Below, piece by piece: positions 57,019 through 64,000 of a stretch of 64,000 bases of DNA. The number at the start of each line of letters is the position of its first letter. Position 1 is the first letter of the stretch. The notes under the pieces were generated by a model. That model was not told the origin of the DNA and ran no database searches. It saw only the letters and a program-made list of their open reading frames with translations. A program made the position numbers and the translations under genes. The stretch is from Roseateles subflavus (GTDB lineage: Bacteria > Pseudomonadota > Gammaproteobacteria > Burkholderiales > Burkholderiaceae_C), in contig NZ_JASVDS010000001.1 in NCBI RefSeq assembly GCF_030285365.1, positions 372,001 to 436,000 on the forward strand, read 5' to 3'.

Positions 57019-58083
57019 TCAGCCCTCGCGGCGCTCCAGCAGCATCGCGTCCCCGTAGCTGAAGAAGCGGTAGCCGCCGGCGATGGCGTGGCGGTACAGC
57101 GCCATCACCGTCTCGTAGCCCGCGAAGGCCGAGACCAGCATCATCAGCGTGCTCTTGGGCAGGTGGAAGTTGGTGACGAGGCGATCCACCACGCGGAAGC
57201 TGAATCCCGGGGTGATGAAGATGCTCGTCTCGCTGGCACCGGCCTGCAGCGTGCCGCCGCGGGCGGCGGACTCCAGCGCGCGCAGCGTGGTCGTGCCCAC
57301 GGCGACGACCTTGCCGCCGCGCGCACGCGTCTGCGCGATGGCCTCGACCGTCGCGGCAGGCACCTCGAAACACTCGCTGTGCATCTGGTGCTCGGCGATC
57401 TTCTCCACGCGCACCGGCTGGAAGGTGCCGGCCCCCACGTGCAGCGTCACATGGGCCGTCCCGATGCCGCGCGCGGCCAGATCGGCGAGGACGCCCTCGT
57501 CGAAGTGCAGCGCCGCCGTCGGCGCGGCCACGGCGCCGGGCGAGCGGGCGAACACGGTCTGGTAGCGGCGGACGTCATCGGCGCTGTCGTCATGGGTGAT
57601 GTAGGGCGGCAGCGGCACATGGCCGTGCTGCTCCAGCAGCGTGAGGGGATCCCCCGAGAGGCGCAGGTGGAAGAGCCCGTTGTCCGGGCCGCAGCGGCCC
57701 AGCACCTCGGCATCGAAGGCATCGGCGAAGCGCACGACGGCGCCGGGCTTGGGACTCTTGCTGGCACGCATGTGCGCCCAGACTTCCTGCGTGCCGGGCA
57801 GCACACGCTCGATCAGCGCCTCCACCGCACCGCCGCTGGCCTTGGCGCCATAGAGGCGCGCCTTGATGACCTGGGTGTCGTTGAAGACCAGCAGATCGCC
57901 GGGGTTCAGTAGGCCGGGCAGCTCGCGAAAGATGCGGTCCACCGGCGGCTGGCCGCGGCCGTCCAGCAGGCGCGAGGCGCTGCGCTCGGCGGCGGGATGC
58001 TGGGCGATCAGCTCGGGGGGGAGGTCGAAGTCGAAGTCGGCAACGGTGAAGTCGCGCGTCGCGTCGGAAGGAGGACTGCTCAT
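57019..58083 (-). CDS. queA: S-adenosylmethionine:tRNA ribosyltransferase-isomerase
   Basis: 354 residues from the ATG at 58083 ([18 protein letters not shown]). [40 protein letters not shown] and [17 protein letters not shown] are queA landmarks. It adds the cyclopentene epoxide precursor to preQ1 in tRNA. The gene starts where the YigZ gene ends (adjacent coordinates), convergent to it. Confidence 0.95.
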   Translation of the reverse strand: MSSPPSDATRDFTVADFDFDLPPELIAQHPAAERSASRLLDGRGQPPVDRIFRELPGLLNPGDLLVFNDTQVIKARLYGAKASGGAVEALIERVLPGTQEVWAHMRASKSPKPGAVVRFADAFDAEVLGRCGPDNGLFHLRLSGDPLTLLEQHGHVPLPPYITHDDSADDVRRYQTVFARSPGAVAAPTAALHFDEGVLADLAARGIGTAHVTLHVGAGTFQPVRVEKIAEHQMHSECFEVPAATVEAIAQTRARGGKVVAVGTTTLRALESAARGGTLQAGASETSIFITPGFSFRVVDRLVTNFHLPKSTLMMLVSAFAGYETVMALYRHAIAGGYRFFSYGDAMLLERREG

Positions 58084-58240
58084 GATTTGAGGGCCGGACA
58101 GACCCGTGCCAACGAAGGTTGCGAGGGCGTGGCGCGCCGGCGGCGTGCCACGGGCGGATTGTTCCACGCCCTCAGGAGGCTTGATGCGCATCAACGTCCG
58201 CCGGGGCTGGCGGTGCCACCATGAAGTCAAGGAGCCTCAC

Positions 58241-58636
58241 ATGAGCACTGCCCTCACCCCCGGCCAGAAAGGCCTTCTCGAGACCGCCCTGCTGGCCCAG
58301 CGCCAGCGCCTGGAGAGCGAGCTGGCGCTGCAGCTGGGCGGCACGGACCGCGTCACCCATGCCCGCGAGCAGCTGCTGCAGGACACCGACGGCGAGACGG
58401 CCCACGACGCCGATCGCGAGGTGGATCTCGCCCGCAGCGACGCCACGCTGCAAGCCCTGCGCGAGATCGATGCCGCCCTGCAGCGACTCCAGGATGCCGA
58501 CTTCGGCCTGTGCGCCGACTGCGGCGGCGCCATCGCCTTCGACCGCCTGCGCCTGAGCCCGCAGGTCACCCGCTGCATCACCTGCCAGAGCGCCACGGAA
58601 TCCCGCGGCGGCCACGCCCACCCCGCCACGCTCTGA
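58241..58636 (+). CDS. DksA/TraR-type zinc-finger protein
   Basis: 131 residues from the ATG at 58241. A coiled-coil N-terminus (ETALLAQRQRLESELALQL) and a C-terminal four-cysteine finger (CADCGG ... CITCQS) follow the DksA/TraR layout. It may bind in the secondary channel of RNA polymerase. The acidic DxxDxA tip is replaced by an acidic segment DADREVDLARSD. Longer than TraR, shorter than DksA. Confidence 0.88.
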   Translation: MSTALTPGQKGLLETALLAQRQRLESELALQLGGTDRVTHAREQLLQDTDGETAHDADREVDLARSDATLQALREIDAALQRLQDADFGLCADCGGAIAFDRLRLSPQVTRCITCQSATESRGGHAHPATL

Positions 58637-58683
58637 CGCGGCCGGGCACGTCTTTTCCCTGTTATGACCCAAAGGAGCTTCGC

Positions 58684-59064
58684 ATGAGTCTTTTCCACGC
58701 CGTCGTCTGGCTGGACCACCACAGCGCCAACATTCTGCAGTTCGACGCCGAGCATGTGCAGGCCGAGAAGGTCAAGGCCCATACCCACCACACCAAGCAG
58801 CATGGCAGCGCCGTGCGCAGCGAGCATGAGTTCTTTGCCGACGTCTGCGCCGCGCTGAACGGCATCCAGGAGATCCTGGTGGTGGGCTCGTCCACCGCGC
58901 AGAAGGACTTCAAGCACTACGTCGAGAAGCACCGCGCCGCGCTGGTGAGCAGCATCGTCGGCTACGAGTCGGTGGACCATCCGAGCGACAAGCAGCTCGT
59001 CGCGCTGGCCCGCCAGTACTTCCTGAAGCACGACCGCATGGCCGGCGTGCCGACGCCGACCTGA
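58684..59064 (+). CDS. Host-attachment/baeRF-like 'translational machinery' protein
   Basis: 126 residues from the ATG at 58684. VVWLDHHSANILQFDAEHV, HHTKQHGSAVRSEHEFFAD and ILVVGSSTAQKDFKHYVEKH match the small family usually named translational machinery protein, related to the bacterial eRF1-like (baeRF) group. The His-rich centre could bind metal. It starts 47 bases after the DksA/TraR-like gene; AAAGGAG at 58671-58677 is the ribosome binding site. Confidence 0.82.
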   Translation: MSLFHAVVWLDHHSANILQFDAEHVQAEKVKAHTHHTKQHGSAVRSEHEFFADVCAALNGIQEILVVGSSTAQKDFKHYVEKHRAALVSSIVGYESVDHPSDKQLVALARQYFLKHDRMAGVPTPT

Positions 59065-59134
59065 TCCCCGGGACCTGCCGGTCCGCCCGACACGACGCCC
59101 TGGCCCGCCAGGGCGTTGGTCATGGCGCGGCCGC

Positions 59135-59701
59135 TCAGGGCCGCGGCGCGGACAGCATCTCCATGCGCTGGCGCTGGCGCAGGCGCTGCTGCTCGATGTC
59201 CAGCTCGCGCAGCAGCCCGCGCAGGCGCTTGCGCTCGTCGTCGGTCTTGGCCTCGGCCAGGTCGCGCTCGAGGCGCTGCATGTCGCGGTAGTTGCGGTCG
59301 ATCTGCTGGCCGACGTCGTAGATGCGCTTGGCGGACTGGTAGGCGTCCTCGAAGGCCGCGCCGTCCGGCTGATCGGCGCAGACGCCGCGGTAGAACTCGC
59401 CCTTGAGACCCAGCTGCCAGCCATTGGCGGGGCGGCAGTAGCGGCGCACGCCCTCGGCCCAGCCGGATTGCCAGCGAGCCTCGTCGGGATGGACGCCGAC
59501 CTTGCCGCAGGCCTGGGCGTGGTCCTCCACGCGGTCGCGGGTCTGGCCATCGCGGCCGTCCTGCACGCCCTTCTGGTACCAGTCGGCGCGCTGGCACTCG
59601 CTCTCGCTCATGCTGGCGCAGCCGCCCAGCACGGCCATCGCGGCGATCGCCGCGGCCGTGGCCGCGGCCCGGCTCCAATGGCCTGCATGCTTGCTGTTCA
59701 T
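59135..59701 (-). CDS. DUF2799 lipoprotein
   Basis: 188 residues from the ATG at 59701. A lipoprotein signal ends MAVLGGC (Cys as lipidated residue). CQRADWYQKGVQDGRDGQ and GWAEGVRRYCRPANGWQLG are the DUF2799 landmarks, and the rest is a long alpha-helical coil (RLERDLAEAKTDDERKRLRG). Probably an outer-membrane-anchored periplasmic protein of unknown role. It is divergent from recG. Confidence 0.9.
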   Translation of the reverse strand: MNSKHAGHWSRAAATAAAIAAMAVLGGCASMSESECQRADWYQKGVQDGRDGQTRDRVEDHAQACGKVGVHPDEARWQSGWAEGVRRYCRPANGWQLGLKGEFYRGVCADQPDGAAFEDAYQSAKRIYDVGQQIDRNYRDMQRLERDLAEAKTDDERKRLRGLLRELDIEQQRLRQRQRMEMLSAPRP

Positions 59702-59813
59702 TCCTCGGCTCCTCGATCGGTCAGGGGGTGGATGCTCAACGCATCTTCGCCGATTCCCGCTGACCGGCACCCGCGACCTGCCGAGGCGCTCCGGCTTAGG
59801 CAGAATGCCGCCC

Positions 59814-62000
59814 ATGTCCGCCGACCCCGATTCCTCCACCCGGCCTCCCGCGGCCCGCGAGGCCAGCTCCGCCGCCGGCACGCCTGGCGCGACCAAGTCC
59901 GGCCCGAAGAAGGCCATGGAGAAGCTCGGCCTGCGGCGCGACATCGACCTCGCCCTGCACCTGCCGCTGCGCTACGAGGACGAGACGCGCCTCACGCCCA
60001 TCGCCGAGGCCGGCGAGGGCGAGACGGTGCAGTGCGAGGGCGTGGTGCGCGAGTCCCGCGTGGAGCTGCGCGGGCGCCGCCAGCTCATCGTGCGGCTGCA
60101 GGACGAGGGCTCGCAAGGCGCCGGCCGCGCGCGCGGCACGGAGCTCACGCTGCGCTTCCTGCACTTCTACCCCACGCACCAGAAGAGCCTCGCCGTGGGT
60201 CAGCGCGTGCGGGTGCGCGGCGAGATCCGCGGCGGCTTCTTCGGCCGCGAGATGGTCCACCCGACCTTCCGCGCCGTGGACGAGGACACGCCGCTCGCGA
60301 CCGCGCTGACGCCCGTCTACCCGGCCGGCGCGGGCCTGCCGCAGGCCTATCTTCGCAAGGCCATCGCCGCCGCGATGAAGCGGGCGCCGCTGGATGAGGT
60401 CCTGCCCGCCGGCACGGTGCCCAAGCCGCTGCCGCCGCTGCGCGAGGCGCTGAACTACCTGCATCACCCGCCGCCGCTCGCCCGCCTGGGCAGCCTGGAG
60501 GACCACAGCCACCCGGCCTGGCAGCGGCTCAAGTTCGAGGAGCTGCTGGCTCAGCAGCTGAGCCAGATGAAGGCCCAGCGCGAGCGTGCGCTGCTGCGTG
60601 CGCCCATGCTGCCCACGCGCCCCGGCGGGCTGCAGGAGCGCCTGCTCGCCGCCCTGCCTTTCGCGCTGACCGGCGCCCAGCGCCGTGTGTGCGAGGAGAT
60701 CGCACACGACCTCGCCCGCCCGCAGCCCATGCACCGGCTGCTGCAGGGCGATGTGGGCTCGGGCAAGACCGTGGTCGCGGCCATGTCCGCCGCCATCTGC
60801 ATCGAGGCCGGCTGGCAGTGCGCGCTGATGGCGCCCACCGAGATCCTGGCGGAGCAGCACTTCCGCAAGCTCATCGGCTGGCTGGAGCCGCTGGGCATCC
60901 GGGTCGCCTGGCTGACCGGCTCCGTGAAGGGCAAGGCCCGCCAGAAGATGCTGGACGCCGTGGCCGACGGCAGCGCGCAGCTGGTGGTGGGCACGCACGC
61001 GGTCATCGAGGACAAGGTGCAGTTCAAGTTCCTCGGCCTCGCCATCGTCGATGAGCAGCACCGCTTCGGCGTGGCCCAGCGCCTGGCGCTGCGCAAGAAG
61101 CTGGAGTCGCAGACCGGCGAGCTGCCGCCCGGCTACGGCGACCACGTGCCGCACCTGCCGCCGCAGCGCTCGGGCATCGAGCCGCACATGCTGATGATGA
61201 GCGCCACGCCCATCCCGCGCACGCTGGCCATGACCTACTTTGCCGACCTCGACGTCTCCACCATCGACGAGCTGCCGCCCGGCCGCAGCCCCATCGTGAC
61301 GCGGGTGTTCGCCGACGGGCGCCGCGACGAGGTCATCGCCAAGATCGCCGACGCCGTGGCCGAGGGGCGGCAGGTCTACTGGGTCTGCCCGCTGATCGAG
61401 GAGTCCGAGGCGCTCGACCTGAAGAACGCCACCGAGACCCATGCCGAGCTCAGCGCCGCGCTGCCGGAGCGCATGATCGGGCTGCTGCATGGCCGCATGC
61501 CGCCGGCCGAGAAGGCGGCGGTGATGTCGCTGTTCTCCGCGGGCGAGATGCAGGTGCTGGTCGCCACCACGGTGATCGAGGTGGGCGTGGACGTGCCCAA
61601 CGCCAGCCTGATGGTGATCGAGCATGCCGAGCGCTTCGGCCTCTCGCAGCTGCACCAGCTGCGCGGCCGCGTGGGGCGGGGCTCGGTGGCGAGCGTGTGC
61701 GTGCTGATCTACACGGGTCCGCTGTCGCAGACCGGCAAGGAGCGCCTGCGCGCCATGGCCGAGACGACGGACGGCTTCGAGATTGCGCGGCGCGACCTCG
61801 ACATCCGCGGCCCCGGCGAGTTCATGGGCTCGCGCCAGAGCGGCGCGGAGCTGCTGCGCTTCGCCGACCTGCAGGAGGACGCGCCGCTGCTGCAGGCCGC
61901 GCGCCGCCTGGCGCCGCAGCTGCTGGACGCGCATCCCGCCGCCGCGGCGAAGCACGTGGACCGCTGGCTGGGCAGCAAGGCCGAGTTCCTCAAGGCCTGA
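59814..62000 (+). CDS. recG: ATP-dependent DNA helicase RecG
   Basis: 728 residues from the ATG at 59814; an ATG at 59805 is possible. An N-terminal wedge/OB region (VQCEGVVRESRVELRGRRQ) is followed by helicase lobe 1 (Walker A GDVGSGKTVVA, VDEQHRFG), lobe 2 (ATTVIEVGVDVPNASLM, HQLRGRVGRG) and the RecG C-terminal TRG-type element (DLDIRGPGEFMGSRQSG). It regresses stalled forks and migrates Holliday junctions. Confidence 0.96.
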   Translation: MSADPDSSTRPPAAREASSAAGTPGATKSGPKKAMEKLGLRRDIDLALHLPLRYEDETRLTPIAEAGEGETVQCEGVVRESRVELRGRRQLIVRLQDEGSQGAGRARGTELTLRFLHFYPTHQKSLAVGQRVRVRGEIRGGFFGREMVHPTFRAVDEDTPLATALTPVYPAGAGLPQAYLRKAIAAAMKRAPLDEVLPAGTVPKPLPPLREALNYLHHPPPLARLGSLEDHSHPAWQRLKFEELLAQQLSQMKAQRERALLRAPMLPTRPGGLQERLLAALPFALTGAQRRVCEEIAHDLARPQPMHRLLQGDVGSGKTVVAAMSAAICIEAGWQCALMAPTEILAEQHFRKLIGWLEPLGIRVAWLTGSVKGKARQKMLDAVADGSAQLVVGTHAVIEDKVQFKFLGLAIVDEQHRFGVAQRLALRKKLESQTGELPPGYGDHVPHLPPQRSGIEPHMLMMSATPIPRTLAMTYFADLDVSTIDELPPGRSPIVTRVFADGRRDEVIAKIADAVAEGRQVYWVCPLIEESEALDLKNATETHAELSAALPERMIGLLHGRMPPAEKAAVMSLFSAGEMQVLVATTVIEVGVDVPNASLMVIEHAERFGLSQLHQLRGRVGRGSVASVCVLIYTGPLSQTGKERLRAMAETTDGFEIARRDLDIRGPGEFMGSRQSGAELLRFADLQEDAPLLQAARRLAPQLLDAHPAAAAKHVDRWLGSKAEFLKA

Positions 62001-62018
62001 GGCGCGGGGCCCCGGCTC

Positions 62019-63281
62019 TCAGGGGCGGCAGCCCTCCCGCGGGGGCGTGCCGGGTTGGTAGCCGTCACTGAGCGTCTCGAGGAAACACAGCAGGTCGCCC
62101 AGCTCCGCCGCCGTCATGCGCGGCGTGGCGCTGCCGAAGGGCGCCTGCACGTTGACGTTGCCGCGCACGGCCACCGGCAGGTCGTCGAAGCGTTGCACCA
62201 CGCCGTTGACCGTCGGGTACCAGCGACCCGGGTCGCTGTCCCGCGTGTTGTAGAACTCGAGGACCGTCATCAGCGAGTTGAAGCGCCCGTTGTGGAAGAA
62301 CACGGGCCGGCGTGCGACGTTGCGCAGATTGGGCGTGCGGAAGGCGCCGCACACGGCGGGCGTGGCCAGGTCCTGCCGCTGCGGGCCGCACAGGCCCTGG
62401 TCGAAGTAGGCGGGATCGCGGTTGGCCGGCAGGTCCGGGTTGCGGGGGACGCCCAGCACCGCGTAGCCGAAGTTCGTGAAGCGCGGCTGCACGGACGACT
62501 GCGTGACGATGTCGTGGCAGCTCATGCAGTTGCCCTTGGCGGGATCGCGGAAGAGCTGCAGGCCGCGCTGCTCGGGCGGCGTCAGCTGCGCCTGGCTCTG
62601 CAGCACGCGGTCGTACTTGCTGTCGAAGGGATGGAACTGGGCGCTCTCGCGCTGGAAGGCCGCCAGCGCCTGCGTGGCCTGCGTCAGCTTGAGCTCGTCG
62701 TCGGCCGTCTCGCCGAAGACCTGGACGAAGAGCGGCGCGTAGGCGGCGCGGCGCAGCTTGCCGGCCAGGACCGCGACGCTGCCGTTGTCCATCTCCAGCG
62801 GATTCAGGAAGGGCAGGCGCGCCTGGGCCTCGAGGCTGGCGGCCCGGCCGTCGCTCATCAGCCCGCCGCGCAGGCTGGCAAGGCTGCCGTCCCCGCGGCT
62901 GAAGGCAGGCACCAGGTCCAGGTAGCGCAGGGAGGGCGCGGCGCGCAGGCCGAATTCGGTCTCGAAGGCGCCCCCGACCTGCACGGGCAGCGCATTGGAC
63001 GGCCCGTGCGCGAAGGCCGGGTCGTGGCAGGTGGCGCAGGACATGCGCCCCGAGCCGCTGAGGTTGCGGTCATTGAAGAGGCGCTCGCCCAGCTGCACCC
63101 GGGCCAGCGCCGCCTGCTCCGGCGTCGTCGTCGGGCCGACGACCGTCCCGCCGCCGCCACCGCCGCCGCAGCCCACCAGGGCCGACAGGCTCAGGAGCGC
63201 ACCGGCAGCGAGGATGGCCGCCCGGTGAGTCGGGCGAGGCCGGGCGAAAGGACGGAACGGACGGAGCGGTTGGGCGGGCAT
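62019..63281 (-). CDS. Di-heme cytochrome c peroxidase/MauG-like lipoprotein
   Basis: 420 residues from the ATG at 63281; an ATG at 63290 is also in frame. A lipobox (SALVGC) is followed by a poly-Gly stretch. Two heme motifs are visible, SCATCHDPAFAHG and NCMSCHDIV, with the family element NLRNVARRPVFFHNGRF (axial-ligand region) and MTAAELGDLLCFLETLSDG at the end. It reduces hydrogen peroxide or modifies proteins in MauG fashion; the sequence does not tell which. It is divergent from the lipoprotein at the right edge. Confidence 0.9.
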   Translation of the reverse strand: MPAQPLRPFRPFARPRPTHRAAILAAGALLSLSALVGCGGGGGGGTVVGPTTTPEQAALARVQLGERLFNDRNLSGSGRMSCATCHDPAFAHGPSNALPVQVGGAFETEFGLRAAPSLRYLDLVPAFSRGDGSLASLRGGLMSDGRAASLEAQARLPFLNPLEMDNGSVAVLAGKLRRAAYAPLFVQVFGETADDELKLTQATQALAAFQRESAQFHPFDSKYDRVLQSQAQLTPPEQRGLQLFRDPAKGNCMSCHDIVTQSSVQPRFTNFGYAVLGVPRNPDLPANRDPAYFDQGLCGPQRQDLATPAVCGAFRTPNLRNVARRPVFFHNGRFNSLMTVLEFYNTRDSDPGRWYPTVNGVVQRFDDLPVAVRGNVNVQAPFGSATPRMTAAELGDLLCFLETLSDGYQPGTPPREGCRP

Positions 63282-63403
63282 GGCGCGCATTGTGGTGCGG
63301 GGCCGCGCCGCTGCCATCGCATCCTAGGGAAATTCCTCAGCGTCCCGCCATGGGGCTGCGCGTCCAATGCCCGAACGCACCGCATCCCCAGCGAGAGGAT
63401 CCC

Positions 63404-64000
63404 ATGCCTGGACAAGAACAACGCCGCCGCCTGATCCTGGGTGCCGGCATGGCCGGCCTGCTGCAGGCCTGCGGCGGTGGGGGTGGCTCATCGCCCACGC
63501 CCACGCCCACCCCGACACCCACGCCGACGCCGACGCCCACACCCACACCCACGCCCACACCGAGCGCCGGCCAGCCCTGGTACTTCTATGGCGGCAATGC
63601 CCAGCACACGGCGCAGGCCAGCGTGGCCGCGATGTCGCTCAAGCGGGTGCTCTGGACCGTGCCGGTGGACCGCCAGCCGCCCTACCGCGCCGGCGGCTTC
63701 CTGCTGATCCACTACGGCACGCCGGTGATCAGCGCCGCCAACACGGTCATGGTGCCGGTCAAGACGACGACGGCCGGGGACTTCATCGTCGATGCGCGCA
63801 AGGGCGCTGACGGCAGCCCGCTCTGGACGCTCGCCACCGACTACGTCCTGCCCGCCAGCAGCTGGACCCCCGCCTTCAACATCGCCCTGGACCGCCAGAA
63901 CCGGCTCTACGTGCCCGCCAAGGGCGGCCGCGTGCTGCAGCGCACGCAGGTGGACCAGGCCACCGGCAGCACGGCACCGATCGCCTTCTACGGCAACGCC
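63404..64000 (+). CDS. Lipoprotein with Pro-Thr linker and repeat domain (N-terminal part, cut by window edge)
   Basis: 199 residues visible from the ATG at 63404; no stop before the window ends. The start MPGQEQRRRLILGAGMAGLL then QACGGGGG gives a lipobox and glycine run, like the adjacent cytochrome. Eleven Pro-Thr dipeptides follow (63494-63559). The mature part (YFYGGNAQHTAQASVAAMS ... VLWTVPVDRQ ... ) resembles PQQ/WD40-like beta-propeller blades (inference). Likely outer-surface or periplasmic. Confidence 0.75.
   Translation, partial: MPGQEQRRRLILGAGMAGLLQACGGGGGSSPTPTPTPTPTPTPTPTPTPTPTPSAGQPWYFYGGNAQHTAQASVAAMSLKRVLWTVPVDRQPPYRAGGFLLIHYGTPVISAANTVMVPVKTTTAGDFIVDARKGADGSPLWTLATDYVLPASSWTPAFNIALDRQNRLYVPAKGGRVLQRTQVDQATGSTAPIAFYGNA
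63494..63559 (+). repeat. Hexanucleotide repeat encoding (Pro-Thr)11
   Basis: Eleven near-perfect six-base units of the form CCNACN in frame, giving a stiff Pro-Thr linker. Synonymous third-base variation indicates an old or selected tract, not a fresh slippage product. Confidence 0.85.

Noticed and set aside
63324-63560. Minus-strand frames encoding Gly-Val or Trp-Val repeats
   Set aside because: These are the reverse translation of the Pro-Thr codon repeat of the edge gene.

Overview
This window is high-GC chromosomal DNA from a betaproteobacterium, most likely a Burkholderiales member of the Rubrivivax/Leptothrix/Roseateles type. The reasons are the codon and base composition, the neighbourhood lplT / alr / radA, ilvE followed by a tiny CHCC zinc-finger gene, and family-typical genes such as DUF2145, a yiaA/B-domain protein and a CAAX-protease-related protein. 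No species name is claimed.

Layout. 1-21.8 kb is core-like: LplT (cut by the left edge), alanine racemase, a PspC-domain protein, an orphan sensor kinase, two amino-acid/metabolite exporters, radA, a PilZ protein facing a CHASE-PAS-GGDEF diguanylate cyclase, ilvE, a YheT-type hydrolase, a two-gene ABC exporter, a periplasmic solute-binding protein, a membrane-anchored cytochrome c, and a DUF1800/DUF1501 pair. A tRNA-Arg(CCG) with its own terminator lies at 21.85 kb.

22.0-27.4 kb is different in kind: A/T-richer, short, mostly unrecognised plus-strand ORFs. Each is followed within a few bases by a structured site that starts with an RYYYAAC-like box and ends with a GTTRRRY-like box. I read this as a decayed chromosomal integron: eight attC sites, five of them one 69-bp family, plus two orphan core boxes, and on the left the C-terminal end of an IntI integrase fused directly to the first attC. 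Four copies of a 46-bp palindromic repeat (58 bp with conserved flanks in three copies) lie inside the array and appear to have broken small cassettes.

27.7-32.9 kb is accessory. It holds a small gene with a LexA-type operator touching its start codon, convergent with an SRAP (YedK/HMCES-like) DNA-protein crosslink gene. Next come a remnant resembling the N-terminus of a RiPP ATP-grasp maturase, and a 55-residue peptide with a double-glycine leader whose gene ends in a strong terminator. A membrane-anchored ClpP-like serine protease follows it. This peptide/protease pair is my best candidate for an undescribed system.

32.9-64 kb returns to core-like content: a 1460-residue CheB-CheR-PAS-kinase-receiver protein, an OafA-type acyltransferase with SGNH domain, a LysR regulator divergent from an NAD(P)-binding protein, a CoA-transferase, transporters, an amidohydrolase, a DUF2145 gene, an LplT-PlsC fusion, and a PhnD-like binding protein 3 bp upstream of a PAS sensor kinase. 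Then come the queuosine genes tgt and queA flanking a YigZ-family gene, a DksA/TraR-like protein, recG, a di-heme cytochrome c peroxidase-like lipoprotein, and an incomplete gene with a Pro-Thr tract at the right edge.

All functional calls come from reading motifs and context; no database search was run.
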